Origin: Apium graveolens
Lineage: Eukaryota; Streptophyta; Magnoliopsida; Apiales; Apiaceae
Assembly: GCF_009905375.1 (NCBI RefSeq)
Contig: NC_133655.1
Location: forward strand, 170,561,141 to 170,625,140
DNA: 64,000 bases
Direction of reading: 5' to 3'
Shown: positions 11,750 through 24,450 of the stretch, one piece after another
How positions within the stretch are numbered: the stretch's first letter is position 1
Layout: every line of letters starts with the position of its first letter
Notes under the pieces: generated by a model
What the model was told of the DNA's origin: nothing
The model's database searches: none
The model's input: only the letters and a program-made list of their open reading frames with translations
Program-made: the position numbers and the translations under genes

Positions 11750-14009
11750 GATTGGTACACACAGATGTATGTGGACCAATGTCTACGCAAGCCATGTATG
11801 GATTTTCGTACTTCATTACTTTCATAGATGATAGATCTAGATCCAGATATGTGTATTTGATGAAACACAAGTATGAAGCCTTTGAAAAGTTCAAAGAATA
11901 TAAACATGAAGTGGAGAAACAAACCAAACACAGTAATATAACTCTTCGATCAGATCGAGGTGGTGAATACTTGAATGGAGAGTTTCTAGATTATCTCAAA
12001 GAAAATGGTATAGTCTCCCAGTGGACTCCTCCATATACTCCACAGTTAAATGGGGTATCTGAAAGGAGAAATCGAACTTTGTTAGACATGGTTCGGTCCA
12101 TGATGAGCTATGCGAATCTTCCAGTATTCCTATGGGGTTATGCATTGGAAACCTCAGCATATTTACTGAATAAGGTGCCTTCCAAATCTGTTCCTCAAAC
12201 ATCATATGAGATATGGAAAGAAAGGAAACCGAGTCTTAAACACGTTAAGATTTTGGGATGTCCAACTTATGTCAAGAAAGTTGACCCAGATAAGCTGGAA
12301 TCTCGATCCGTAAAATGTAATTTTGTGGGATATCCTAAAGAGACTTTGGGGTATTACTTTTACACCGATCATCGGGTGTTTGTCTCCAGACATGCTACCT
12401 TCTTGGAAAAGGAGTTTATCCTTGAAGGAAACAGTGGGAGGAAATTGAACTTGATGAAGTTCAAGAAGCACAAACTACTACGGATCAAGTGGAAACACCT
12501 GTTCAGACTGAACAACCTTCTGTGGAACAGCCCATTCGTAAGACAGGGAGAGTGTCTCACCAACCTGAGAGGTATTATGGCCTTGTCATTGAGAATGACA
12601 ATGAGTTGTCAATCATTGATGATGACGACCCTGTGACCTATAATGAGGCTATGAGTAGTGTTGACTCGGAGAAATGGCATATTGCCATGAAATCCGAAAT
12701 GGAATCAATGTATACCAACCAAGTATGGACTCTGGTTGAGGCGCCTGAAGGTGTTAAGCCTATTGGGTGCAAGTGGGTATACAAAAGAAAGATTGGAGCA
12801 GATGGCCAGGTGGAGACCTATAAGGACATGCTCGTGGCAAAATGATTTAAACAAAGGCAAGGGATTGACTTTGATGAAACTTTTGCCTGTAGCCCTATTA
12901 AAATCAATTCGGATTTCGATTGCGATTGCTGCTTACTACGACTATGAGATCTGGAAAATGGACGTGAAAATGACCTTCCTCAATGGGGAACTTGAGGAGG
13001 AAGTGTATATGACACAGCCAGAGGGTTTTCTTTCCAAGGGAAATGAACACCTAGTGTGTAAGCTGTTATGAACCATATATTGTTTAAGGCAAGCTTCTTG
13101 TAAATGGAACATCCATTTTGATGAGACAATCAAATAGTTTGATTTTATCAAAAACATAGATGAACCATGTGTCTACAAGAAGGTTAGTGGGAGCGCGGTA
13201 ACATTTCTTGTATTGTATGTGGATGACATACTTCTTATAGGAAATGATATACCGATGCTAAAATCAGTCAAAGTATGGCTATCAAAGAACTTCACCATGA
13301 AGGACTTGGGAGAAGCATCATACATTCTCGGTATGAAGATCTATAGAGATAGATCTAGAAGAATGATAGGTTTTACCCAGGGTACATACATCCAGAAAGT
13401 GCTTAAAAGGTTTAGCATGGAAAACTCCAAAAGAGGTCTCATACTGATGAGCCATGGAGTGTCCCTTTCTGAAAAAATGTCTCCTAAGACACCTGAGGAA
13501 AGAGAGCGTATAAGTAAGATTCCTTATGCTTCAGCAATAGGATCTATCATGTACACGATGTTGTGTACAAGGCCTGATGTTGCTTATTCAATTAGTGTGA
13601 CGAGCAGATATCAGTCCAATCTAGGTGAAGACCACTGGAAAGCAGTGAAAAGCATCCTTAAGTACTTGCGAAGGACTCAGGACATTTTTCTTATTTTTGG
13701 TGGTGAATCTGAGTTGAAAATAGAGGGTTATACTGACTCTAGTTTTCAATCATAAAGTGATAGCAAATCCATGTCAGGGTACGTGTTTACTCTGAATGGT
13801 GGTGCGATTAGTTGGAAGAGTTCCAAACAGTCTACAACGGCTGACTCCACAGCGGAAGCAGAATATATAGCTGCAAGTGAGGCTGCCAAAGAAGCCATTT
13901 GGATGAGGAAATTTGTTTCTGAGTTGGGAGTTGTTCCTAGCATTGAAGAGTCTATTGTGTTGTATTGTGATAACAACGCAGCAATAGCTCAAGCCAAGGA
14001 ACCTATGTC
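11750..14009 (+). pseudogene. CopB pol remnant: integrase, RT, RNase H
   Basis: Integrase core follows the hAT-1 TSD: HTDVCGPM supplies the first Asp, LRSDRGGEY the second, NGVSERRNR the Glu. A frameshift near 12440 moves to the frame at 12489-12845, which ends in a TGA. RT continues in another frame (12855-13071), is broken again, and resumes at 13213 with the intact YVDDILLIG active site. Further stops occur near 13071 and at 13753-13755. RNase H runs from about 13720, with [10 protein letters not shown] and YCDNNAAIA. The coding sequence ends abruptly after residues QAKEP at about 14009, where it is fused to LTR sequence, so the end of RNase H and the polypurine tract are gone. Confidence 0.9.
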
Positions 14010-14667
14010 TCACACCATAAAAGAGAATGATTTAATGGTGGAGGAATTAATTAATAATGGCTGATAATTATTTATTTATGAAATAAATAATTAATTGGCA
14101 AATTTAATAATTGATTAAATGAGATTTAATTGATTATAAATTAATTAAGAAAAGGTTCTTAATATTATTAATTAAGAATTTAATTTTTGGAAATTAAATC
14201 AAGTTAGAGAATTATTTCTAAAGAGTTTAGAAAAAGGATTAATAATTAAAAGGTGTTTTAATTATTAGTGAGAATAAAAAAGGGTTAATAATAATAATAT
14301 TTTATGGGAAAATTTTCAGCTGAAAATTTTGCCTATAAATATACTATTATAGACCCTATTTTTGCTTCAACCAAAAAGATTTACAAAACCTTAATTCTCT
14401 CCATCTCCTCCTCCTTCATTACATCGTTTTCTTGGTGGATACCGGTGGAGTGCTTCACACTTGAGGAGCAGCTTCTAAGGATCTCCGTTCATCATTTTTG
14501 GATCGCCATTAAATACCTCCATCTTTCCATTAACGTAAAGCTTCTTAAGGTAAACATACTGAACTACGAATTAAATATTATTTTTCGCATGGATCCTGCG
14601 GAGGGTTTCGGGTTTTTTAAGATTTAAATTTACGTTTTTGCTGCATTTATGTGCTAAAAACCCTTCA
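14010..14667 (+). repeat. CopB 3' LTR, truncated at its 5' side
   Basis: Matches 2664-3325 of the 5' LTR and ends CCCTTCA before TSD ACCTC. The first ~1054 bp of the LTR are missing. The break lies where pol reads GGAACCTATGTCTCACACC and the full LTR reads GGAACCTACAGGGTCACACC, so a deletion between short matching sequences is likely. Confidence 0.9.
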
Positions 14668-14672
14668 ACCTC

Positions 14673-17093
14673 TACCCTTTTCAGAGTTTCCCTGGTCATC
14701 ATTTCCATCATCCTTACCCTTCAGTGGTTGAATAGATTTGCATTTGGACTTAATCACTTTCTCCCCATTTTTGGCATCAGCAGGTAGAATAAGAGAGACA
14801 AGCAATTCCACTGAGGATTGGATCTCATTGAGTTGAGTTTGCTGAGAATCTTGATTCTTTAGAATTTCAAAAATCTGATCTTGTTGCTTCTCCTGAGTCT
14901 TTTCAATATACCCAATTCGGTCAAAGGCTGGCTTAAAAAATCTGTTCTTTTCCAATTTTACATTCATATCTTGCTGGATCAGTGATTCTTGAATTTTGTT
15001 CACCTTGTCATGAGTTATTGAGTGTTGACCTTGAAGGTGCCTTGTACTCAATGCAGTAACTCTAAGTTGTGCCTTAAAATCATCATTTATCAGCATTTCA
15101 TCAGCTTTAGCCAGGTGCTCAGCAAGTATGTTCTGAGTGGGAACAAAATCAACTGTGTTCCACTCCTTAGTCCACTCCTTAGTCCACTCCTTAGTCCACT
15201 CCCTTCCTCTAGGAGTTTCACTCCAAGGTACTGGTGCATCCTCTCTAACAAACTTCTTGATTAGATCAGCTTTGGATAGAGCTTGTTGAGGTGCATGTCC
15301 AGATGGACCAGCTGCATCAACATCTACATTTGTAGCAGCTTCACCAGTAATTTCAGCATTGTCCGCATCAGAACTTACAGAGCCTGCAGTATCAGCATCC
15401 TCTAATAGAATAACAGTATGTGAGGCTATAGAGGTTTCAACATCATCCTCTAAATTCTGATCTATAACTAAGTTCTGATCAACATCCAAATTTTGATGCT
15501 TACCTAATATCTGATCTTCAGCATCTAGATTCAGAATTGGTGTTGTTGGAATATCTTCATCAAAATCAGCATCTAGAAGTGGTGTTGTTGGTGGAATAAC
15601 TTGAGTGGGTGGAGCTTCCAAGTACAGAACATCAGGTACAACCAAGTTGTGAATATCTATTTCATCACTTGTACATGGATCTTCAGCATGTACTGGATCA
15701 ATTACAGGAGACACAGGAGGTGTAGGTACTTTCTCTGGAATATCCTCTTGTTCTTGAATATGAGACTTGTGAGCTGATTCAACAGTGGGAAGTAATTCAA
15801 TTACTATAGGTTCTGTTGGGATCAGAGATTCCTGACCCCCTTCCTTAGCTGCTGCCTCCAGGATTTCTTCAGAGTGTGATGATTCACTTACAGCCCTACT
15901 GGTTCTTTGCTTTTTAAGTCTCTTTGCTGAAGTAGAAACTTTGGGAGCTTCATTATCAGAATTTAGCTTTCTAAGCCTTTTGAGGGGCCTAGAACTCCCA
16001 GTTTCAGTATCTTTATGAGAAGAGATCTTCTCAGCTTCTACAATAACAGGTTCTGATATTGGAACCTGTTCCTCAGTATCTGACTCATCTCTCAGAATAA
16101 TTCTCCTTCTCTTTTGCTGAGACTGAGGCACAGACTGTGTCCTCTTTGGTTTTGAAGATGAAGGCTTCACTGGATGTGCTGAAGGTTGTGGTTCTGTTTG
16201 AGGTTGGTGAGAGATGTTATGTTCTGATGGATGTTGTGTTGGTTGTGATGAGTTGGTGGTTGAACATCAGGATAAACAGTTGTATAAGTGTGTGGATCAG
16301 CATTTACCAAGATTTGTTTTACTGATTGAGGCATTTGTAATGGTCTCAAAACTCTCTTCTTAGTATCAGAGTTTAACAGGTCATTAAATGCCCTTTTTGC
16401 AAGCTTAAAGGGTGAAATTAAATTACTGGCTAGTTGGGGTTCATCGGCACAACAAAAAGTATATATAAGCTGACAGAATCTAGCAAAATAGACTACATTC
16501 CTATCTTCTTTCATCCTATCCCCTATGAAACCTAGCACATCACTTGCAAAATCAAAATGAGTTTGATTGATAAGGGCATACCCGATTTGCTGACTCATGA
16601 TGGGAATAGCATCAAAGCTGGAGCATTTATTAGCAAATGCCTTGGTGATACAATCAAAGAAAAAGCTCCATTCCTTTCTGATATAAGATCGTTTCAGTTG
16701 ACCTAGCTTTCCCAAGCTTTGCTCATAGCCCAAACTTGCCATAAGCTGCTGTAAAACCGGCTCCTCCACTGTAGAGAATGTACAATCTTCAGGTAAATGG
16801 AGAGCTTTGCGAACAGTCGACCTGGTAACCACATACTCAACATCTCCTGATGTAAAAATGATGCTTGGTGATCCAGCAGCACCACCATTATCAAATAGCC
16901 CAGTTCTCCAAAATGTCAGCACTTGTTCGCTTGAAAAAGTTCGAGGTTGGGTCAAAGCGTACCCAATCTCACTATTGGCTAAGAAATCTTGCACAAAGTA
17001 CAAATCTGATGGAGCTTCAGCCTTGTTTAAGATTGTAGAATAGTTATTTGGCACGAACTTGACTCCATCAACAATTAAATCCTTGGGCGCCAT
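14673..17093 (-). pseudogene. SireA third ORF, N-terminal and middle part (broken)
   Basis: Starts at the ATG at 17091-17093 (MAPKDLIV). The first ~290 residues look globular and resemble the N-terminus of the SireD third ORF: both have a [LI]RKEWSF motif, then FDAI, then Y[FY]ARF at matching spacing. A frameshift around 16240 ends the first frame at 16167; the second frame continues to the CopB junction at 14672. The middle is a long acidic, Pro/Ser/Thr-rich region with Lys/Arg clusters (PKRTQ, QQKRRR) that could be nuclear signals, a four-fold WTKE repeat near 15160-15200, and a Gln-rich probable coiled coil at about 14800-15060. It continues at 1609. About 1280 codons in all. No catalytic motif recognised. 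Function unknown. Confidence 0.75.
15160..15201 (-). repeat. 12-bp tandem repeat in SireA third ORF
   Basis: Three and a half head-to-tail copies of a 12-bp unit (plus strand CACTCCTTAGTC) keep the frame and encode repeated EWTK residues. Probably slippage expansion. Confidence 0.85.
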
Positions 17094-18532
17094 TAAAAAT
17101 AAGTGAGAAATTAGATGCCTGAAAGGTATTTGATGAAATATCTGTATAGAAAACCGTCAGAAAATGTTAGAGAATAAGAAAAGAGAGAGAGTGAATAGAA
17201 TAGTATCCCACATGACAACAGTTATTGAGAAGTGGAACAGACCTTTATACATGTCAGCCATGCAGCAGTTAAGATAAAAGTTAATGGGCACGGTAAATAA
17301 GTAATGATTACATTGCACGTTCAGTTTTTCAAAAAGAAACTGTTCCCACTAAATAAATGATTATTACTGCTTTATCTCACATAGTCCAATATTCTGAAAA
17401 ATATAACCGTTCAAGTATTGACTTAAAAGTAAACCAAGTAAATAAATACTGCCACGTCAGCATCAGAACTTGATTATTATCAGAATTTAAAAGTCATCAG
17501 AATATGGCTCTTTAACTCAAAAGGTAAATGTTTATTTCTGTAATTCTTCACACAAATACTAATATGGTTACAACAGAACTTAATCATCAGAACTTCCATC
17601 AGAACTTGTCCTCAGAATTTATGCAATTGACACTTAAACTGTTCATTTAAACAACATTGATCACCACATTAATTTTCATCATTCATATGGAGTGTAAGTG
17701 TGTGCATTAAGCTAAATATCAGACAAAGAGTAAAGTCTGATTCACTTCAGTACATCTTAGAAATAAGGCATAACTAAGAACTTTGCTCAAAATCTATCAT
17801 TAGTCTGAAGTCTACTCTAGAATGAGTTTATGCATGAATCCACCTCAACTATTTTGTGCTCATTTTATGCATCTTTTGAAATTCCTTTTTACAGTGGCTT
17901 CTCAGTGTAAGTGAGTCACGACTGCTTATCAGAATTTATGCTATTATCAGAGTATTTCTCCAGTAATCAGAGAATGTGAAAAGTCACCAAGAAAATTTAT
18001 TTTGCTTTTCTAATGCATATTACTTAATACCAGCAATGCACTTGGGTCTTCCCTTCCACATATATTTGTCTCTAGATCTCAAAGGAGTACCTTATTTTTA
18101 TTTCTTTTCTTTTTCTTTTTCCTTTTCTTTTGATAAGTGAGGTTTATCAGCACTTAGTACATCCATAAGATTTACAAACATCAGAACTTAACAGATAAGA
18201 AGCATCATTCTAGTTTTTAACTTAGTAATAAGATACACAAAGTAAACATAACTAAGCTCAATATCAGAATTTGCTTGTGTTAAGAGAGTTCCACATAAAC
18301 AATTACTTCAAACATGGGATCTTTAGTATATTAAAGACTACTAGGTCATCATATAACACAATTATCCTCATTGGATTGAATAGTCACAGAAACATTCATA
18401 TCACTATCAGAGTTTAGAAATTCACATTAGACAACAATCGGCACTTAGAAAATTTCAATTTAAGCACAGAATACACAAAGATAGTAATATCTGTAAATAC
18501 TGATCATAAAGTATGATGTATCAGAACATAAA
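17094..18532 (-). other. SireA pol-to-third-ORF gap, motif-rich and noncoding
   Basis: 1439 bp between the pol stop and the third-ORF start, without a supported ORF. Holds eight exact copies of TCAGAA[CT]TT (starts 17463, 17480, 17587, 17599, 17612, 17929, 18181, 18264) all in one orientation, plus variants such as TCAGAGTTT. A pyrimidine-rich run lies at about 18096-18130. A leader or promoter role for the third ORF is possible but not shown. Confidence 0.6.
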
Positions 18533-20385
18533 CTAAACAGATTTAGAGAAAGAACCTGAAACCATTCCAAGTTCATTTACCAATCTTGTAAAAGTAGCTT
18601 CACACAGTGGTTTTGTGAAGATATCTGCTAGTTGTTGATCTGTTGGAACAAAGTACAATTCCACTGTACCCTCCATCACATATTTCCTTATGAAGTGGTA
18701 CCTAATGCTGATGTGCTTTGTCATTGAGTGTTGAACTGGATTACCTGTCATAGCAATAGCACTTTAATTATCACAGTAAATAGGGATTTTAGAATATGTT
18801 AACCCATAATCCAGTAACTGATTCTTCATACAAAGAATCTGTGCACAACAGCTTCCTGCAGCAATATATTCTGCTTCTGCAGTTGATGTGGAAATTGACT
18901 TTTGTTTCTTGCTAAACCAAGAAACCAATCTGCCTCCAAGAAATTGGCAGCTTCCACTTGTGCTTTTCCTGTCAATTTTGCATCCTGCAAAATCTGCATC
19001 TGAGTAACCTATTAGCTTAAAGTCTGATTCTCTAGGATGCCACAATCCCAGATCAGTTGTACCCTTAAGTTACTTGAAAATTCTTTGCACAACTGTTAAG
19101 TGAGGTTCTCTTGGATCTGCTTGAAATCTTGCATAAAGACAGGTAGCATACATGAAATCAGGTCTACTTGCAGTTAGATAGAGTAGTGGGCCAATCATAC
19201 CTCTGTAATCAGTAATATCTACTGATATACTAGTATCCTTATCCAATTTTGTTGCAGTGGTCATATGAGTGGATGCACTTGAACAGTCTTGTATTCCAAA
19301 TTTCTTCAACAAATTTCTGGTATACTTAGATTGACAAATAAAAGTTCTTTCTTCATTCTGCTTGACTTGAAGGCCCAGAAAATAGCTAAATTCTCCCATC
19401 ATACTCATTTGATATCTTGACTGCATTAGCTTGGCAAACCTTTTACACAGTCTATCATTTGTAGAACCAAAAATGATATCATCAACATATATCTGCACCA
19501 AAAGTAAGTCATTTCCATGGTTGAGATAGAATAAAGTTTTGTCAATTGTCCCTCTGTTAAATTCACTTTCCAGAAGAAACTGAGTTAATGTCTCGTACCA
19601 TGCTCTTGGAGCTTGCTTAAGGCCATAAAGTGCTTTATCAAGTCTGTAGACATGATGAGGAAGTGTTGAATCTACAAAACCTGGAGGTTGTTCAACATAT
19701 ACTTCTTCTTCCAATTCTCCATTAAGAAAAGCACTTTTCACATCCATTTGAAAGACTTTAAACTTTTTGTGAGCAGCATAAGCCAAAAATATCCTTATGG
19801 CTTCAAATCTAGCAACTGGTGCAAATGTTTCATCATAATCAATTCCCTCATGTTGAGAATATCCTTTTGCAATCAGCTTTGCTTTATTCCTTATAATTAT
19901 GCCATCACTATCAGTTTTGTTTCTGAACACCCACTTTGTACCAACAACTGATCTATTCTTTGGTCTTGGCACCAGGGTCCAGACTTTAATTCTTTCAAAT
20001 TCATTTAACTCTTCCTGCATTGTTTGCACCCAATCAGCATCTTGAAGAGCTTCTTCCACTTTCTTTGGTTTAGCCTGAGAAAGAAAAGAGTGATATAGAC
20101 ATTCATTTGATGTTGTTGCCCTAGTTCTTATACCTGCTTTAGGATCTCCAATAATCAAGTCAGGTGTATGTGCTTTACTCCACTTCCTTGCAGATGGAAG
20201 ATTATCTCTAGAACTGGATGATCCCCCATGATCCATGCTGTCTCCATCAACATTCTCTGATGCTCCCCCTGAAATTATGCTCTCTGAGTTGGATCCTTCA
20301 GAATTTGAGTTTCTAGAATTATCAGAATTTGGCCCATCAGAATTTGATGAATCAGAATTTGAGTTTCAAGAATTATAAGAACTTG
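18533..20385 (-). pseudogene. SireA pol, reverse transcriptase and RNase H
   Basis: Copia RT and RNase H read in one minus-strand frame. From the GypC insertion at 20385 there is a Ser/Asn/Asp-rich linker (repeated NSD residues, with a TGA near 20367). RT follows ([30 protein letters not shown], active site YVDDIIFGS). RNase H comes next ([37 protein letters not shown]), ending in a TAG or TAA at 18533. In-frame stops at 19070-19072 and 18764-18766. RT would copy the RNA genome into DNA; RNase H removes the RNA strand. Closely similar to SireD RT, so both belong to one lineage. Upstream pol continues at 60372-60911. Confidence 0.92.
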
Positions 20386-23300
20386 TGTAATATCAGGGAT
20401 ATATCGTGTAATTATTTTGCTATTAAATAATTATTATACGTGTCCAGTATCTATTCTGTGAATTTATTGTTAAGTGTTATATATATTTGGATATTCAAAA
20501 ATAATATTAATTGAGTATTTTAATTTTTATATGTCCAAAATAAAATATAGATAATTGTCATATCTTCCTAATTATTTTTATGTTGATTTATGAATTTATA
20601 GGAATCATATGAAATTTATAAAATCTTTTTCCGGATATTTAAAATCTATTTTATAAAAACGGGATCCAACCAACGTCACCCGTTGTTACGTTTTTGGAAC
20701 CCGAAACTCTTCCGAGAACTCCTTCCTAACCTAATTGTAATATTCCGAACATTTTCCATGTTTCGACTTTTTCGATCCGGCGTACGGTTTGTCCTGCGCG
20801 GGTCCCGGCGTAAAATTTTCGATACAATATTCGTTTCGGTAAATCAATAAAACTCGTATTTTTGATAAACGGGAGCTTTTTATTAAACTGCCACAATTAT
20901 CACTTCGTAATACGTGTAACCAGGCGCTGAGACCAAGACCGCAGTACAAATTGTACTGATTTGGATAATTATCCCGAAAACCGATACCGTTTGGATCCGT
21001 TTTTATAAATAAACGTACCGTTTTATATCCGGAATGATCCAACGAGATACTAATTTTCCGTAAATATAAATAGCCTTTTACCGTATTTTATTTCGTATCA
21101 AAATCATTTGCAGACAGATAATTATATAATTTTACAGAGAAAAATCATATATTCATAAACTGTTCCAAGAATCAAACCAACTTTTGAAGGTGTTATTGAT
21201 CTTTGTTTGAAAAGCTCGAGTACCAGATTTGAAGGTCTTGAAGAGCTCTATCAGATTTTATAACCTATTTTACTGCAGAATCAAAGGTTGATTTTATATA
21301 TTTTTATTTATTTTCGAATTATTTTGATTAAAAATATAAATTTTTGTTCGGATGGTTGTTTGTATGATTTGATGATTGCATGTTGTAGAGCTTGTTTTCC
21401 TGATGATTTTGATATATTATACGTCTGATTTGGAGTTCAATAACATGTTCAAATTTGAGTTTGATTTTCGAATTTCAAAATTAGGGTTTATAACCCGTAT
21501 GAATGTTTTCAATTGAAATTTGGGGGTTTTTGATTCAGGGGTTATTAGCTGTTGATTTATAGTGGATTGTGTTCCTTATGAAATTTGCAATCGATTGGTA
21601 TATAGCTCGTTAACAGAGGATTAGTGAATTGAAGGGAGTTGTGTTTTTAAGTTTTACGATGTTCGCCGGAAACCGGCGATGTTCTTGGCCATTTTCCGGC
21701 CAGGACAGGGATGATTATTGAATTTTGATTGCATGTATAAGTTGCTGGTAACCTGTAGATTAATTCTGGATAGTTTGGTGGCCTGAGGTGGCCGGAATCG
21801 TGTTCTCCGGCCACACTCCGGCGAGTCGACGGTGGGAGTTTGCAAAATTGCAAACAGGCCCCTGTACTTTTGGAGATGATGAAGTTAGGTCCTTGAAGTT
21901 TCCAGACTTTGCAAAAATTGGATTCCTGTTTTAAAAATGTTTAAAAATCATATTTCCTATTTATTTTTATTATAAAAATTTGTTTTTAATTTCTGAAAAT
22001 TCTAAAAAATTTGTATTTTAATTCCGAAAATTATTGTTAATTCAAAAATAAATCTGAATTAATTAGTTAATTAATTTCAGTTAATTTTTAATTGATTACT
22101 TGGTCAATTAATTCGAAAATTAATTGATTAATTGATTTAATTAATTATTAATTGATTTTAACTAATTATTTAATTAGGTTTAATTATTTAAAAATGATGT
22201 AAAAATTCCGAAAAATAGTTTCGAGCTTTAAAATATTATTCTAAATTATTTTCAAGGCTCGATAAATATTATAAAATTGTTTCGAAGCCAGAATGGCTGA
22301 TCGAACCCTGTTTATTTACCCGAAATTGATCCAACGACCCGTTTTAATTCCGAAAAATGTTTTAAAAATCATTTTAAATAACCAAAAGCTTATTTATGAC
22401 CCGAGACTTCTTTATAAATGATATATCATTGATTACGTGATGTATTATATGTTATACATGACTTGCTGATTAACTATTGGTCTATATATTCGGTGTTTAC
22501 TTGATTATTGCGTAACCTTCAATCCGTTAATCGGATTTGGGTGAATCGAAGGGTAGATAGAAGTATGTGTTGAATAGAATCGTATGAGTTGATTATTGAT
22601 AGATGCTTATGATATGTGAGCAGAAGAGGCAAAACGTAGGAAAGGGAAACAGGTAGTTAAGAAGTAAGACGGTTGAGATTGGAAGCGAGTGCAGGATAGT
22701 AAGCTAATACCAGGCAAGTGTTCTGAACTTTCTCGAGATATTATAGTACTTGATAGTTTTGTTGATCTTGCAAGTGCTTTGAAGCACAGAAACCTAAACC
22801 CTGATTCCAGTTTTGATCTTGAGCCATGAACCTTATTCTTTCTAAGCCATTGATTATTGCATACCCAAATATGAACCTCAAATATACGATACTACTCTAC
22901 AAATACATACAAACTAAATACCGAACACTGAATCGAATTACCCACACACTCAAACTATTGCATCCTATGCTTTGAAAGGCAAAATCCTTGAAACCTTGAA
23001 ACACTGATTCCTTTGTTATTCAATTCTTTCATTACCCAACAACTAAGCCTTGAAGCTGCCATATTGATTCTCATGAATCCTGAAACCATTTCATTATGGA
23101 GCATCCAATGTTGTTAATGATTCTGTTTATTGCTATTATTGCTTATTCTGTTATTATGTTAGAATTGGATTATTTTTATAAAATTGTGGACCAGATTCGT
23201 GGTCAGACCATATAATGGTCAAATTAGGCCAATGTGTGCCTTGGATCCAGTAGTTAGAGCAATGCTGTGTGCATTGCTCGGGGTTAGTGCGTGACTGGTC

Positions 23301-23817
23301 AGCAGCCTAACCTTGGTTTTTAAAATAAAAGTATAATATCCAATTCTAAACCATAATCCATTGTTCACTTGATTTCATAACCATATTCACCTGATGATCA
23401 TTATTCTCAGTTTTGTCATTGTGACTTGCTGAGCTAGTTAGCTCATTTGTGCGATGTTATTTATATTCTTTCCAGTTAAAAATGAACCAGTTGGTAGCGA
23501 GGATCCCCAGTCCAGCGCGAGAGCTAGGGGTTATGGTTGATCGAGTTAAGCTAGCAGGCTTCTTTTGAATAATTTGAGTTTAAAAGTTTGTAATAATGTT
23601 TAATACTCAGTTTCGAGTTTGAATAGATGGGATTTGATCGGTATGTAATATATTAGTGTGTTTGGCTTGTGTGCATACTTTAACCTGTTGCGATCCATGG
23701 TAGTGGTAAGTAGGGTCACTGCATATTATTATTATCTTTATTATTGTTATAAGCAGGTTATAAATAAGGTGTGTGTGTGGACCCCAAACTTCTGACCCGG
23801 GTTTGGAGGGCGCCACA
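20386..23817 (+). repeat. GypC left (5') LTR
   Basis: 3432 bp, TG...CA. Differs from the right LTR by several dozen substitutions and a few indels by eye; about twenty in the first 600 bp. AT-rich in the middle (about 21950-22400). No coding ORF. Confidence 0.94.
21065..21073 (+). promoter_or_regulatory. Probable TATA box of GypC LTR
   Basis: TATAAATAG in a GC-richer context, conserved at 57594-57602 in the right LTR. About 680 bp into the LTR, which leaves a very long R/U5 region; assignment is by motif only. Confidence 0.45.
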
Positions 23818-23821
23818 GGTT

Positions 23822-23833
23822 TGGTATCAAAGC
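23822..23833 (+). other. GypC primer binding site
   Basis: TGGTATCAAAGC four bases after the LTR end: initiator Met-tRNA complement with one mismatch (A for G at position 9). Confidence 0.8.
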
Positions 23834-24015
23834 TACAGGTTATAAGTCACTGATACAAGCCTAGGTTGACAGGAATGGGTATAGGGTTAGGATTAGAAGT
23901 AAGGAATAGAATGATAGAACGTCGAGATGTTGAGTGTTACGGTATAACCGGTATTAGTATAATTCGCATCGTGGTTCGAGATTCTTATATTGCGATATGA
24001 TTTCAGATAGCAGCG

Positions 24016-24450
24016 ATGACCAACTCTTTTATTCCCATATCAGTTGATCACTTAGAGCCTTCAGTTGGAGTTCCATCATCGGATCCAGGTCCTGTTATTC
24101 CACCAGTATTGGTTATTCTACCTCCACCTGTGTTGCAGCCCGTACCACTGCAAGCTATTCCACCCCCAGGCATGAGGCCACCTATCAGAGGACCCCCACC
24201 AGCTGATTCAGATTCCACTGGGCATTCAGTTGTGAGTGCCCCATTTCAGTCCACATTGCCCCCAGTTCCTTATTACCGGTATGAGGCTCTTCTATTGGAA
24301 CGTGATTCCTTGTTGGCTCAGATCAGAGAGCTACAGCATATCATCAGGACTACAGATGTTGATCGTGGTGTGAGGGAGCTTCGAGAGGAGATTCTTGTGA
24401 CACGGAGGGTTCTTGAGGCTAGGCTACATGGAGCTACACTACCTGGCTGA
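24016..24450 (+). CDS. GypC upstream small ORF (ORF0), unknown function
   Basis: Intact 144-codon ORF between primer site and gag. Residues 1 to ~75 are strongly Pro-rich (PPP, PPPVLQPVPLQ); residues ~85-140 are charged and leucine-rich with a probable coiled coil (LLLERDSLLAQIRELQ, then REEILVTRR). No known domain recognised and no membrane segment. It is in sense orientation and has no stop or frameshift, while the adjacent gag and pol each have several. It could be a translated leader ORF, a Gag accessory protein or chance; the coding-like composition and absence of breaks favour a real product at least in the ancestor. Confidence 0.5.
   Translation: MTNSFIPISVDHLEPSVGVPSSDPGPVIPPVLVILPPPVLQPVPLQAIPPPGMRPPIRGPPPADSDSTGHSVVSAPFQSTLPPVPYYRYEALLLERDSLLAQIRELQHIIRTTDVDRGVRELREEILVTRRVLEARLHGATLPG

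Larger units (their letters stand above)
1610..14667 (+). mobile_element. CopB: Ty1/copia LTR retrotransposon with internal deletions
   Basis: Bounded by a perfect 5-bp TSD, ACCTC, at 1605-1609 and 14668-14672. The element starts TGAAAGAG and ends CCCTTCA. It has a full 5' LTR, a primer site, a truncated gag, protease, integrase, RT and RNase H in copia order, and a 3' LTR missing its first ~1 kb. hAT-1 is inserted between the GAG-pre-integrase region and the integrase core. Without hAT-1 it is about 7.35 kb. It lies in the third ORF of SireA, in opposite orientation. Lineage within Ty1/copia not assigned; the 1.7-kb LTR is long for the superfamily. Confidence 0.93.
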
